From Sphingobium sp. CAP-1 (GTDB lineage: Bacteria > Pseudomonadota > Alphaproteobacteria > Sphingomonadales > Sphingomonadaceae): a DNA stretch of 64,000 bases. The stretch is taken from positions 2,746,001-2,810,000 of the forward strand of contig NZ_CP046252.1 of assembly GCF_009720145.1 (NCBI RefSeq). The letters are read 5' to 3'. The position numbers and the translations under genes were made by a program. Under the pieces are notes generated by a model that saw only the letters and a program-made list of their open reading frames with translations, did not search any database and was not told the origin of the DNA. Positions 1-9,427 of this stretch are shown one piece after another. Within the stretch, counting starts at the first letter, position 1, and each line of letters begins with the position of its first letter.

Positions 1-425
1 TCGACAGTGCGGGACTGATGCCCGTCATATTCGGCGACCAGCGCGTCGAACAGCGGCCCCTGATCCTCCAGATCGAAATAGGCGGCGAGGTCGGTCCTGA
101 GCTGATCGTCATAGGCGAAGGGATAATCCTCCGCATAAGGCTCCACGAAGAAATCGAACGGGTTGATGATGTCGAGATCGGCAAGCAGATCGACCTCGAT
201 CGAGAAATGATCGATCGGATCGGGAAAGACGATCCGCGCCAGCCAGTTGCCGTGCGGGTCTTGTTGCCAGTTGAGGAAATGGTTCGCTGGCGCGATCTTC
301 AGCGCATAATTGGGAACTTTGGTGCGGCTGTGCGGGGCGGGCCTGAGCCGTATCACCTGTGGACCGAGGCGGATCGGTCGGCTGTAGCGATAGGACGTGA
401 GGTGGTGGAGCGCGGCCTTGAGCAT
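1..425 (-). CDS. transglutaminase-like (DUF2126-type) protein, N-terminal part
   Basis: The minus strand is open from an ATG at 425 to the window edge, about 141 codons. The protein begins MLKAALHHLTSYRYSRP and continues with IRLRPAPHSRT, NHFLNWQQDPHGNWLARIVFP and INPFDFFVEP. This is the conserved N-terminal beta-rich domain of the large bacterial transglutaminase family proteins, which usually have a Cys-His-Asp transglutaminase core and a C-terminal DUF2126, about 1,100 residues in all. The catalytic part lies outside the window. The frame also stays open upstream of the ATG toward the tRNA, but the family N-terminus matches the ATG. Substrate and role of this family are unknown; its identity is clear from the motifs. 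Confidence 0.8.
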   Translation of the reverse strand, partial: MLKAALHHLTSYRYSRPIRLGPQVIRLRPAPHSRTKVPNYALKIAPANHFLNWQQDPHGNWLARIVFPDPIDHFSIEVDLLADLDIINPFDFFVEPYAEDYPFAYDDQLRTDLAAYFDLEDQGPLFDALVAEYDGHQSRTV

Positions 426-514
426 CGGGCGATCAAACGCCAGCGCTTGTTGCAATGCAACAGCCAATCGTTTCGGGAGAAAAGATTCTGCCAGCGCCGG
501 GGCTGGCAGGGTGA

Positions 515-601
515 TGGTGCGGTCAAGAAGACTCGAACTTCCACGGCCTTTCGGCCACAACGACCTCAACGTTGCGCGTCTACCAATTCCGCCATGACCG
601 C
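515..601 (-). tRNA. tRNA-Leu (anticodon GAG)
   Basis: On the minus strand a 7-bp acceptor stem (GCGGTCA / TGACCGC) closes a cloverleaf. The anticodon arm is CAACG-TTGAGGT-CGTTG, so the anticodon is GAG. The variable arm is long (TGGCCGAAAGGCCG), as in class II leucine tRNAs, and the T loop TTCGAGT is standard. The 3' CCA is encoded (515-517). With CCA it is 87 nt. The next gene on this strand starts 90 bp downstream. Confidence 0.96.
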
Positions 602-763
602 ACAATCAAACAGGAAACCGGCGGGGCCGGTGCCTTGGTAGGAGGCGGCCCTTAGCAAAGGCTTTTGGGTCATGCAACCAGTGATCTGCATCCGCGTTAT
701 GATTGATCGGGAAAGCGGATGCCGGGGTGCGAGCAGAAGCGCCCGGCATGGGAGAAGGCCAAG

Positions 764-1258
764 ATGCCGATGCATTTCTGGATGGCGACGGGCGGGACCA
801 TGGCGGTCGCTGCGATCATGGGGGTGGGGCTGGGCAATTATGTGACCAGCCCGCAGGGCCGGTCGCCCGCCGCCGTGCTGGCGACGCAGTCCGCCTACGA
901 CGCCCCGCCACTGGTCGATGCGACGGTCGCGGCGCAGACCGGGCCGGTCATGGTCCACTGCACCGGCTGCGGGCCGACGCTGGCCGAGCGGCGCTGGCAG
1001 GCGGATATCGGGCCTGCGGAAGGCGCGGGGCTGGACGCGGACGGATTGATATCCGGCGGTAGCGACCCGGTGCTGCGGGATTATCAGGCGCACGAACTGC
1101 CGGAGGATATATTGCCCGACGCCGCGCCATCGCCGATCCACCAACTGCCGCCGCAGATCGCGCGATTCGCGGCAGGCGAGGCCGCGCCACCGACGATCGA
1201 GCAGACCACCATAGAGGCCGCGCCACCGGCGGTGGCGACGGAAGAACCCCAGTCTTAG
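764..1258 (+). CDS. hypothetical protein with N-terminal hydrophobic segment
   Basis: This 164-residue protein starts MPMHFWMATGGTMAVAAIMG, a short charged end followed by one hydrophobic stretch (about residues 5-22) that looks like a signal anchor. The rest is Ala/Pro-rich with a single CTGCGP cysteine motif near residue 68, and the tail is acidic and proline-rich (APPTIEQTTIEAAPPA). I chose the start at 764 because GGAGAAGG lies just upstream; an in-frame ATG at 719 would add 15 charged residues. No known domain is recognised. It stands alone, facing the convergent gltB and separated from it by a palindrome. Codon use matches the neighbours, so it is probably a real lineage-specific gene. 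Confidence 0.6.
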   Translation: MPMHFWMATGGTMAVAAIMGVGLGNYVTSPQGRSPAAVLATQSAYDAPPLVDATVAAQTGPVMVHCTGCGPTLAERRWQADIGPAEGAGLDADGLISGGSDPVLRDYQAHELPEDILPDAAPSPIHQLPPQIARFAAGEAAPPTIEQTTIEAAPPAVATEEPQS

Positions 1259-1277
1259 GCTTTGAGTGCTGTGGAAG

Positions 1278-1313
1278 CGCAGTATGTTCCCGCCTTCGCG
1301 GGAACATACTGCG
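1278..1313. repeat. palindromic repeat, family A (REP-like), between convergent genes
   Basis: A 16-bp perfect inverted repeat (CGCAGTATGTTCCCGC and its complement) around a CTTC loop sits between the hypothetical gene and the gltB stop codon. The core GTTCCCGC...GCGGGAAC recurs near 8347-8410 and 40177-40196. It could act as a bidirectional terminator, although there is no T-run. Confidence 0.75.
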
Positions 1314-1318
1314 TGCCT

Positions 1319-4300
1319 TTACTCGGCGGCGACGGTTTGCGCCTGCGCGTCGCTCAGCGGCTGGGCGAGGCGGTTCACCATTTCCTTCGGACAGACCTGC
1401 CAGAAATAGCGGCGCCAGCGGTCCCAGTCGTCCAGAATGGTGTTCGACCATTTGCTGTCGGTCGCGACGGCATGTTCGGCGATCAGCGCCTTGAGCTGAG
1501 CCTCCCAATGGGCGCTTTCCAGCCGCTGCCAGACGATGCTTTCCGGGTTGGCCTGAGTCGGGAAGCTGCCATCCTCGTCCAGGATGAAGGCCATGCCGCC
1601 GGTCATGCCAGCGCCGAAATTCGCGCCGGTCTTGCCCAGGATGATCGCGGTGCCGCCGGTCATATATTCGCAGCCATTGGCGCCGCAGCCTTCGACCACC
1701 ACCTGCGCGCCCGAATTGCGGACGGCGAAGCGTTCGCCGGCCTGGCCCGCCGCGAACAGCTTGCCGCTGGTCGCGCCGTAGAGGACGGTGTTGCCGATGA
1801 TGGTGTTATCCTTGGACGACAGCGGGCTGGAGACGGTCGTGCGCACCTTGATGATGCCGCCCGACAATCCCTTGCCGACATAGTCGTTGGCGTCGCCGAA
1901 CACTTCCAGGGTGATGCCCTTGCACAGGAAGGCGCCCAGCGACTGGCCGGCGGACCCGCGCAGGCGCACCGTCAGATGGCCGTCGGCAAGGCTGGACATG
2001 CCAAACTTGTCGGTGACGGCGGCGGACAGGCGGGTGCCCACGGCGCGATGCGTGTTGCGCACCGTGTAGGTGAGCTGCATCTTTTCGCCGCGTTCGAACA
2101 CGGCGCGCGCGTCCTTCATCATCTGCGCGTCGAGACTGTCGGGCACTGGGTTGCGCCCTTCCAGACTGAAGCGGCGCTGATCGTCGGGGGCATCCACCTT
2201 GGCCAGGATCGGGTTGAGGTCGAGATCGTCCAGATGCTCGGCGCCGCGATTGACCTGCTTCAAGAGTTCGGTGCGGCCGATCACCTCGTCCAGGCTGCGG
2301 AAGCCCAGACGCGCCAGTATCTCGCGCACTTCCTCGGCGATGAAGGTCATCAGGTTGATGACCTTTTCCGGCGTGCCGGTGAACTTCTGGCGCAGGGCTT
2401 CATCCTGCACGCACACGCCCACCGGGCAGGTGTTGCTATGACACTGACGCACCATGATGCAGCCCATGGCGACCAGCGACAGCGTGCCGATGCCATATTC
2501 CTCCGCGCCCAGGATCGCCGCGATCACGATGTCGCGGCCGGTCTTGAGGCCGCCATCGGTGCGCAGCTTCACCCGGTGGCGCAGGCCGTTGAGGGTCAGC
2601 ACCTGATTGGTTTCGGACAGGCCCATTTCCCACGGCGTGCCGGCATATTTGATGCTGGTCTGCGGGCTGGCGCCGGTGCCGCCGACATGGCCGGCGACCA
2701 GAATGACATCGGCATGAGCCTTCGCCACGCCCGCCGCCACCGTGCCGATGCCGGCCTGGCTGACCAGCTTCACGCACACTTTGGCGCGCGGGTTGATCAT
2801 CTTGCAGTCGTAGATGAGCTGCGCCAGATCCTCGATCGAATAAATGTCATGATGCGGCGGGGGCGAGATCAGCGTCACGCCGGGCGTCGAATGGCGCAGC
2901 TTCGCGATGAATTCCGTCACCTTGAAGCCGGGCAACTGGCCGCCCTCGCCGGGCTTGGCGCCCTGCGCGACCTTGATCTCGATCTCCTCGGCGCTGCCCA
3001 GATATTCGGCATGGACGCCGAAGCGGCCCGACGCGATCTGCTTGATGACCGAATTGGCGTTGTCGCCATTTTCATAGGGCTTGAAGCGGACGGCGTCCTC
3101 GCCGCCCTCGCCCGACACCGCCTTCGCGCCGATGCGGTTCATCGCGATCGCCAGCGTCTCATGCGCTTCGGGGCTGAGCGCGCCGAGCGACATGCCCGGC
3201 GTCACGAAGCGCTTGCGGATTTCGGTGGTCGCTTCGACCTCGTCGATCGGCACGGCTTCGCGGGCGAAGTTGAACTCCATCAGGTCGCGCAGATAGACCG
3301 GCGGCAAATCGCGCACGCCGCGCGAAAATTGCAGATAGGTCGAATAGCTGTCAGTGCCCACGGCCGTCTGCAACAGGTGCATGAGCTGGGCCGAGTAAGC
3401 GTGGCTCTCGCCGCCGTTGCGCTGCCGGTAGAAGCCGCCGATCGGCAGGCGCACCGCGGCCGCGTCATAGGCGTTTTCGTGGCGCAGCGCGGCGCTGTAA
3501 TGGAGCGAAGCATAGCCTTCGCCCGAAATCTTCGCCGGCATACCGGGGAAGAGATCGTTGACCAGCGCGCGCGACAGGCCGACCGCTTCGAAATTATAGC
3601 CGCCGCGATAGGAGCTGATGACCGCGATGCCCATTTTGGACATGATCTTCAGCAGGCCTTCGTTGATGGCGATCCGGTAACGCTCGACGCAGGCGTCGAA
3701 GGCAAGGTCGCCGAACAGGCCGCGCGCGTGGCGATCGGCGATGCTGGCTTCGGCCAGATAGGCGTTCACCGTGGTCGCGCCGACGCCGATCAGCACCGCG
3801 AAATAATGGGTGTCGAGCGCTTCGGCGGACCGCACGTTGATCGAGGCGTAGCTGCGCAGCCCCTTGCGGACCAGATGGGTGTGGACGGCGGCGGCGGCCA
3901 GCACGCCGGCGATGGCGATGCGGTCGGCGCTGACGCCTTCATCGGTCAGGAAGATTTCGGTGCGGCCTTCACGCACCGCCTGTTCGGCTTCCTCGCGGAT
4001 GCGGGCGATCGCGGCGCGCAACTGTTCCTGTCCGCCGGTCGACGGGAAGGTGCAGTCGATTTCAGCGACGGCCGGGCCGAAATAGGCCTTGAGCCGCGCC
4101 CATTCGGCGCTCGTCACCACCGGCGATTCCAGCACCAGCACATGGCTGCTCTGCGCGTCCTCCTCCAGGATATTGTGGAGGTTGGAGAAGCGCGTCTTGA
4201 GGCTCATCACATGCCGTTCGCGCAAGCTGTCGATCGGCGGGTTCGTGACCTGGCTGAAATTCTGGCGGAAGAAGTGGCTGATCGTGCGCGGCTTGTCGGA

Positions 4301-5854
4301 GATGACGGCGAGCGGCGTGTCGTCGCCCATCGAACCGATGGCTTCCTTCGCATCCTCGACCATGGGGCTGAGGATCAGTTCCATATCCTCCAGCGTCAGG
4401 TTGGCGGCGACCTGACGACGGGTGAGTTCCGCCTTGTCCCAGACCGGCAGCGCGGTCGGCGCGTCGGCGAGATCGTCGACGGTCAGGAAGTCCTTGATCA
4501 GTTCGCCATAGGGGCGCTCGCCGGCGATCTGGTCCTTGATCGCACGGTCGTCATACAGCTCGCCTTCCTGAAGGTCGATCGCGATCATCTGGCCCGGACC
4601 CATGCGGCCCTTCTTGACGATGGTGGTTTCGGGTACGACGACCATGCCGGTTTCCGATCCCACGATCAGCAGATTGTCGCCGGTCAGCGTGTAGCGCAGC
4701 GGGCGCAGCGCATTGCGATCGACCCCGGCGACGACCCAGCGGCCATCGGTCATGGCGAGCGCGGCCGGCCCGTCCCACGGCTCCATCACCGAGGCGAGAT
4801 AGTCATACATGTCGGCATGGGCCTGGGGCAGATCGGCGCTGGCCGACTGCCAGGCTTCGGGCACCAGCATCAGCTTGGCCGTGGGCGCGTCGCGGCCCGA
4901 ACGGCAGATCGCCTCGAACACGGCGTCCAGGGCCGCGGTGTCGGACGCGCCGGCCGGGATTACCGGCTTGATGTCCTCCGACTGCTCGCCGAAGGCCAGG
5001 CTCGCCATCTTGATCTCGTGGCTCTTCATCCAGTTCTTGTTGCCGCGAATCGTATTGATCTCGCCATTATGGGCGAGGGTGCGGAACGGCTGGGCCAGCC
5101 ACCATTGCGGGAAGGTGTTGGTCGAATAGCGCTGATGGAAGATGGCGACGCGGCTCTCGAACCGTTCGTCCTGAAGGTCCGGGTAAAAGACCGACAGCGA
5201 TTCGGCAAGGAACAGCCCCTTGTAGATGATCGAGCGGCAGGACAGCGAGCAGACATAGAAATCGTTGATCTGCGCCGCGATCACCTTCTTTTCGATCCGG
5301 CGACGGATCAGGTAGAGATCCTTCTCGAACTCGGCGACATCGCGTTCTTCCGGCATCGGGCCGGCGATCATGATCTGCTCGATTTCGGGGCGGGTGGCCT
5401 GGGCCTTCTGGCCGATCACCGACACGTCGACCGGCACCTGACGCCAGCCATAGATGGTGTAGCCCGCCTCGATGATCTCGCTCTCTACGATGGTGCGGCA
5501 CGCTTCCTGCGCCGACAGATCGGTGCGCGGCAGGAAGATCATGCCAACAGCGAGGCGGTTGGGCAGCGGCTTGTGGCCGGAATCGGCGATCGCGTCATCG
5601 AAGAAGCGCACCGGCAGGTCGACATGGATGCCCGCGCCGTCGCCGGTCTTGCCGTCGGCGTCCACCGCGCCACGGTGCCACACGGCTTTCAGCGCGTCGA
5701 TCGCGCTGGCGACCACACGGCGGCTGGCGCGGCCATCGGTCGCAGCGACCAGACCCACGCCACAGGCGTCGCCTTCGAGTTCAGGGTGATACATGCCCTC
5801 GGCAGCGATGCGCGCGCGCTCTTCGGGACTGGCCATGAAATTGGTGTCGGTCAT
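1319..5854 (-). CDS. gltB: glutamate synthase [NADPH] large subunit
   Basis: The 1,511-residue protein makes glutamate from glutamine and 2-oxoglutarate in ammonium assimilation. After a 30-residue propeptide comes GDACGVGLV, whose Cys31 is the mature N-terminal nucleophile of the glutaminase domain (to about residue 430). A central linker domain and the FMN-binding synthase barrel follow. The 3Fe-4S cysteines are in CHSNTCPVGVC near residue 1145, and the C-terminal GXGXG beta-helix includes ANGCEYMTGGTAIILG. Length is normal for the family. It lies 50 bp downstream of gltD on the same strand, so the order is gltD-gltB. The start at 5854 gives a propeptide of plausible length. Confidence 0.97.
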   Translation of the reverse strand: MTDTNFMASPEERARIAAEGMYHPELEGDACGVGLVAATDGRASRRVVASAIDALKAVWHRGAVDADGKTGDGAGIHVDLPVRFFDDAIADSGHKPLPNRLAVGMIFLPRTDLSAQEACRTIVESEIIEAGYTIYGWRQVPVDVSVIGQKAQATRPEIEQIMIAGPMPEERDVAEFEKDLYLIRRRIEKKVIAAQINDFYVCSLSCRSIIYKGLFLAESLSVFYPDLQDERFESRVAIFHQRYSTNTFPQWWLAQPFRTLAHNGEINTIRGNKNWMKSHEIKMASLAFGEQSEDIKPVIPAGASDTAALDAVFEAICRSGRDAPTAKLMLVPEAWQSASADLPQAHADMYDYLASVMEPWDGPAALAMTDGRWVVAGVDRNALRPLRYTLTGDNLLIVGSETGMVVVPETTIVKKGRMGPGQMIAIDLQEGELYDDRAIKDQIAGERPYGELIKDFLTVDDLADAPTALPVWDKAELTRRQVAANLTLEDMELILSPMVEDAKEAIGSMGDDTPLAVISDKPRTISHFFRQNFSQVTNPPIDSLRERHVMSLKTRFSNLHNILEEDAQSSHVLVLESPVVTSAEWARLKAYFGPAVAEIDCTFPSTGGQEQLRAAIARIREEAEQAVREGRTEIFLTDEGVSADRIAIAGVLAAAAVHTHLVRKGLRSYASINVRSAEALDTHYFAVLIGVGATTVNAYLAEASIADRHARGLFGDLAFDACVERYRIAINEGLLKIMSKMGIAVISSYRGGYNFEAVGLSRALVNDLFPGMPAKISGEGYASLHYSAALRHENAYDAAAVRLPIGGFYRQRNGGESHAYSAQLMHLLQTAVGTDSYSTYLQFSRGVRDLPPVYLRDLMEFNFAREAVPIDEVEATTEIRKRFVTPGMSLGALSPEAHETLAIAMNRIGAKAVSGEGGEDAVRFKPYENGDNANSVIKQIASGRFGVHAEYLGSAEEIEIKVAQGAKPGEGGQLPGFKVTEFIAKLRHSTPGVTLISPPPHHDIYSIEDLAQLIYDCKMINPRAKVCVKLVSQAGIGTVAAGVAKAHADVILVAGHVGGTGASPQTSIKYAGTPWEMGLSETNQVLTLNGLRHRVKLRTDGGLKTGRDIVIAAILGAEEYGIGTLSLVAMGCIMVRQCHSNTCPVGVCVQDEALRQKFTGTPEKVINLMTFIAEEVREILARLGFRSLDEVIGRTELLKQVNRGAEHLDDLDLNPILAKVDAPDDQRRFSLEGRNPVPDSLDAQMMKDARAVFERGEKMQLTYTVRNTHRAVGTRLSAAVTDKFGMSSLADGHLTVRLRGSAGQSLGAFLCKGITLEVFGDANDYVGKGLSGGIIKVRTTVSSPLSSKDNTIIGNTVLYGATSGKLFAAGQAGERFAVRNSGAQVVVEGCGANGCEYMTGGTAIILGKTGANFGAGMTGGMAFILDEDGSFPTQANPESIVWQRLESAHWEAQLKALIAEHAVATDSKWSNTILDDWDRWRRYFWQVCPKEMVNRLAQPLSDAQAQTVAAE

Positions 5855-5904
5855 GATCGGGCCTTCCTTCCGATGATGATGGTGTTGGATGGACGAGGGG
5901 CGGC

Positions 5905-7350
5905 TTACGCCACCACCTTCTCGCCCGCCCTTGCCTTGGCCTTCAGATATTTGTGCATATGGTCGGTCACATCGCGGCCGTCGCGGATCGCCCAGACAAC
6001 CAGAGAGGCGCCGCGCACGATATCACCTGCCGCGAACACGCCGTCCACGCTGGTCATCATCGTCTTGTGATCGACGCGCAGCGTGCCCCAGCGGGTGACG
6101 GACAGATCCTCCGCGCCGAACAGGCGGGGCAGTTCTTCCGGGTCATAGCCCAGCGCCTTGATGACCAGATCGGCTTCCAGCGTATGTTCGCTGCCCGGAT
6201 CGGCTTCGGGCGCGCGGCGGCCGGAGGCGTCGGGCTGGCCCAGGCGCATCTTCGTCACCTTGACGCCGGTCACATGTTCGGTGCCTTCGAACGCGATCGG
6301 GGCGGTCAGCCAGACGAACTCGACGCCTTCCTCCTCCGCATTGGCGACCTCGCGCTGCGACCCCGGCATATTTTCCCGGTCGCGGCGATAGAGGCACTTC
6401 ACCGACTTGGCGCCCTGACGGATCGCGGTGCGGACGCAGTCCATCGCGGTGTCGCCGCCGCCGATGACGACGACATTCTTGCCGGTGGCCAGCAACGTGC
6501 CGTCCTCATGTTCCGGCACGGCGTCGCCAAAGCCCGCCTTGTTGGAGGCGGTCAGATAGTCGAGCGCCTTGACCACGCCCGGCGCGCCGACGCCCGGCGC
6601 GCGGATGTCGCGCGGCTTGTAGACGCCGGTGGCGATCAGGATCGCGTCATGCTTGTCGCGCAACTGTTCAAGGCTGGCGTCCTGGCCGACGGCGAATCCT
6701 TCGTGGAAGATGATGCCGCCATCCTTCAGGCGCTGGATGCGGCGCATGACCACATCCTTTTCCAGCTTGAAGCCGGGGATGCCATAGGTCAGCAGGCCGC
6801 CGGCGCGGTCGTGCCGGTCATAGACATGGACCTCATAGCCCGCGACGCGCAGATATTCGGCGGTGGTGAGGCCGGCCGGGCCGGCGCCGATGATGCCGAC
6901 CGACTGGCCGCGCGGCTGGCCGGGGACGAGCGGTTCGACCCAGCCTTCTTTCCACGCGGTGTCGGTGATGTATTTTTCGACCGAGCCGATCGTGACGGCG
7001 CCATGGCCGGAAAATTCGATGACGCAATTGCCTTCGCACAGCCGGTCCTGCGGACAGATGCGGCCGCAGATTTCGGGCATGGTGCTGGTGAGGTTCGACA
7101 GCTCATAGGCTTCGCGCAGTCGCCCCTCGGCGGTCAGGCGCAGCCAGTCGGGAATATGATTGTGCAGCGGGCAATGGGTGGAGCAATAGGGCACGCCGCA
7201 TTGCGAGCAGCGCGACGCCTGTTCCTCCGCCTTTTCCAGCAGGAAGCTGCGGCTGATTTCGAGAAAGTCGTCGGCGCGATCGTCGGCCGCGCGCTTTTCC
7301 GGGTAAGCCTGTGCCTTACCCACGAATTTCAGCATCGGATTGTCGCCCAT
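5905..7350 (-). CDS. gltD: glutamate synthase [NADPH] small subunit
   Basis: This 481-residue protein takes electrons from NADPH and passes them through FAD and 4Fe-4S clusters to GltB. The N-terminal cysteines CSQCGVPYCSTHCP (about residues 48-61) and CGRICPQDRLCEGNC (about 95-109) hold the two 4Fe-4S clusters. GAGPAGL near residue 155 is the FAD Rossmann loop, and VVIGGGDTAMD near 293 is the NADPH loop. The final residues AGDIVRGASLVVWAI are the conserved C-terminal FAD contact. It is the first gene of the gltDB operon. The 165 bp upstream hold the likely promoter and two short dyads (GACCA-N6-TGGTC at 7439-7454; TTGCGA...TCGCAA at 7468-7484); their function is not known. Confidence 0.97.
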   Translation of the reverse strand: MGDNPMLKFVGKAQAYPEKRAADDRADDFLEISRSFLLEKAEEQASRCSQCGVPYCSTHCPLHNHIPDWLRLTAEGRLREAYELSNLTSTMPEICGRICPQDRLCEGNCVIEFSGHGAVTIGSVEKYITDTAWKEGWVEPLVPGQPRGQSVGIIGAGPAGLTTAEYLRVAGYEVHVYDRHDRAGGLLTYGIPGFKLEKDVVMRRIQRLKDGGIIFHEGFAVGQDASLEQLRDKHDAILIATGVYKPRDIRAPGVGAPGVVKALDYLTASNKAGFGDAVPEHEDGTLLATGKNVVVIGGGDTAMDCVRTAIRQGAKSVKCLYRRDRENMPGSQREVANAEEEGVEFVWLTAPIAFEGTEHVTGVKVTKMRLGQPDASGRRAPEADPGSEHTLEADLVIKALGYDPEELPRLFGAEDLSVTRWGTLRVDHKTMMTSVDGVFAAGDIVRGASLVVWAIRDGRDVTDHMHKYLKAKARAGEKVVA

Positions 7351-7515
7351 AAACCTGTCCCTGACTATGTTGCAGTTGCGCGCATAGCAGAAAGACCCGC
7401 GGAGTCACGCGGATTCTGGCACATAGGGCAGTACAAGTGACCAATTAAATGGTCTTTTCGCTCTTTGTTGCGAATGAATCGCAAATACTGAGGGGATATT
7501 ATGTCCGGTTCGGTC

Positions 7516-8325
7516 CTATCTCATGGTCAACCAGATCAGGGCGGCTGTGCCGGCGATGATTCGATACCAGGCGAAGGGCGCGAAGCCGTGCTTCGATACG
7601 AGGCCCACGAACCATTTGATGACCAGTAGGGCGACGATGAAGGAGACGACGAAGCCCAGCGCAATACTGTCCCAGCCGACGGTGGCGCTGGTGATCTGGT
7701 CGCCCTTCTTGAGCAGTTCCAGCGTGGTCGCGCCCAGCATGGTGGGGATGGCGAGGAAGAAGCTGAACTCTGCGGCGGTGCGCCGTTCGACGCCCAGAGT
7801 CAGCGCCCCCATGATCGTCGCGCCCGACCGGCTGACGCCAGGGATCATGGAAATGCACTGGATCAGGCCGATGCCGATGACGCGGACGACCGGAATGTCG
7901 GCAATGCCGTGGAAGCGCTGTTCCTTGATGGTCCGTTCGATGAGCAATATCGCGACGCCGCCGACGATCAGCGCCCAGGCGACGACCTGCGGTGCGCCAA
8001 GGAGGATTTCGATATAGTCGTGCAGCGCCAGACCGATGACGGCGGACGGAATGAAGGCGAGGATCAGATTGCGCAGGAAGCGCCAGCTTACCGGCTCGCG
8101 CCGCAGCAACCCCATGCCGACCGCCCAGAAGGTGCGCCAGTAGAGTACCACCACCGCCAGGATTGCGCCGAGCTGTATCACCACATTGAACATCGCCCAG
8201 GTGGCGGCGTCATAGCCCAGCAATTCGCTCGCCAGAATGAGATGGCCGGTCGAGGAGACGGGCAGAAATTCGGTCAGCCCTTCGACAATGCCCAGCAGGA
8301 TGACGGTGAGATAGTGAAGGTCCAT
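7516..8325 (-). CDS. uppP: undecaprenyl-diphosphatase
   Basis: The 269-residue inner-membrane protein recycles undecaprenyl pyrophosphate to the lipid carrier used in peptidoglycan and polysaccharide synthesis. The family signature VEGLTEFLPVSSTGHLIL sits at the N-terminus (residues 14-31) and the second catalytic stretch PGVSRSGATI near residue 163. Hydrophobic segments fill the rest, as expected for 8 transmembrane helices. Full length. A palindromic repeat pair separates it from the next minus-strand gene upstream, so it probably has its own promoter. Confidence 0.96.
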   Translation of the reverse strand: MDLHYLTVILLGIVEGLTEFLPVSSTGHLILASELLGYDAATWAMFNVVIQLGAILAVVVLYWRTFWAVGMGLLRREPVSWRFLRNLILAFIPSAVIGLALHDYIEILLGAPQVVAWALIVGGVAILLIERTIKEQRFHGIADIPVVRVIGIGLIQCISMIPGVSRSGATIMGALTLGVERRTAAEFSFFLAIPTMLGATTLELLKKGDQITSATVGWDSIALGFVVSFIVALLVIKWFVGLVSKHGFAPFAWYRIIAGTAALIWLTMR

Positions 8326-8346
8326 GGGGAAGCCTTTGGCGCGACA

Positions 8347-8410
8347 TGCTCCCGCGCAGGCGGGAGCCTGGTTCAGACGATAGGACTGGGCTCCCGCCTG
8401 CGCGGGAGCA
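8347..8410. repeat. pair of inverted family-A palindromes (BIME-like)
   Basis: Two 22-bp units, at 8347-8368 and 8389-8410, are exact reverse complements of each other (TGCTCCCGCGCAGGCGGGAG...). Each is itself a hairpin with a CCCGC/GCGGG core. The 20 bp between them read like the ACTGGG lead-in seen beside the unit at 40177. The pair lies between uppP and the NDUFA9-like gene. This is the architecture of bacterial interspersed mosaic elements. Confidence 0.8.
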
Positions 8411-8419
8411 CAAGGCTGG

Positions 8420-9346
8420 TCAGGCGCTTACCCGGCCGGCGAAGCGGCCATGTTTGCGGTAACGGACCATCCATTTGTCGGCGACCGCCCCCAGCGGGGT
8501 CGGGGCGACGCCCAGCGCCTCCAGCCCTTCCGCGCCCGGCGCGGCGACATTGTCGCGGCCCAGCATGGCGAGCTGGTCGCGGGTGATGGGGCCGCCGGGC
8601 AGCAGCGCCAGCAGCGAGGCGAAACCATGAGGGATATCGACCAGCGGCTTGTCGCGGCCGATCGTCTTCGCGATCCAGGCGTTGATGTCCTTCATGCTCA
8701 TCACCTGCGGGCCGGCGACCTCATAGGTCTTGCCGCCGAACAGGTCCGGCTTTTCGGCCGCATTGGCGATCGCCTGCGCCACGTCGGCGACATAGACGGG
8801 CTGGAACCTGGTCGTGCCGCTGATTACTGGGATGACCGGCGCGGAACCGATCAACTGGGCGAAGCGGTTGAGGAACTGGTCCTCCTGCCCGAAGATGATC
8901 GAGGGGCGAATGATCGTCGCGCCGGGGAAGGCGGCGTTGACCGCGGCTTCGCCCGCCGCCTTGGACCGGCCATAGGCGCTGGGGCTGGCCGCGTCGGCGC
9001 CGATCGCGGAGACATGGACCAGCGCCGTGACGCCGGCGGCGGCCGCCGCCTGTGCGACATTGGCTGCGCCTTCATGGTGGAAGGCGTCGAAATCGCCGGC
9101 CAGGATGCCGACCAGATTGATGACGATGTCGCTGCCCTGAATGGCGCGCGCGACCGTGGCGGGCTTGCGGATGTCGGCCGCGACAAATTGGCTCTGGCCA
9201 AGGTTGCCGAGCGCCTTCACCTTGACCGCGACGGCGAGGTCGCGCTGGGCGATGCGCACCCGCGCGCCGCGCGCCATCAGCGCCTGCGCGACCTGCCGGC
9301 CGAGAAAGCCGCCGCCGCCGAAGATCGTAACCAGACTGTCCTTCAT
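8420..9346 (-). CDS. complex I NDUFA9-like NAD(P)-binding protein
   Basis: The 308-residue protein opens with MKDSLVTIFGGGGFLGRQVA, a Rossmann fold with the GGGGFLG dinucleotide loop. It then has VNLVGIL, HVSAIGAD and YGRSKAAGE, the pattern of atypical short-chain dehydrogenases of the NDUFA9/39-kDa complex I subunit type. The Tyr-Lys pair of YGRSK is retained. A likely soluble or membrane-associated protein; in alphaproteobacteria the family is linked to respiratory complex I or quinone metabolism. I chose the start at 9346; a longer frame to 9421 adds 25 residues that do not fit the family. It is followed upstream by the GDT1 gene, 81 bp away on the same strand. Confidence 0.82.
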   Translation of the reverse strand: MKDSLVTIFGGGGFLGRQVAQALMARGARVRIAQRDLAVAVKVKALGNLGQSQFVAADIRKPATVARAIQGSDIVINLVGILAGDFDAFHHEGAANVAQAAAAAGVTALVHVSAIGADAASPSAYGRSKAAGEAAVNAAFPGATIIRPSIIFGQEDQFLNRFAQLIGSAPVIPVISGTTRFQPVYVADVAQAIANAAEKPDLFGGKTYEVAGPQVMSMKDINAWIAKTIGRDKPLVDIPHGFASLLALLPGGPITRDQLAMLGRDNVAAPGAEGLEALGVAPTPLGAVADKWMVRYRKHGRFAGRVSA

Positions 9347-9427
9347 CACGCGCGTCCCATGTCCATCAATAAGGGGAATGACTGTGCCAAACCCCTTGCA
9401 ACAGCCGCTTCCTGCTGACAACCGACT

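Noticed and set aside
1262..6070. Very long plus-strand open frame of about 1,600 codons
   Set aside because: It is antisense to gltB and the end of gltD, which carry full family motifs. Its translation is His/Arg/Asp/Ala-rich low-information sequence typical of GC-rich shadow frames.
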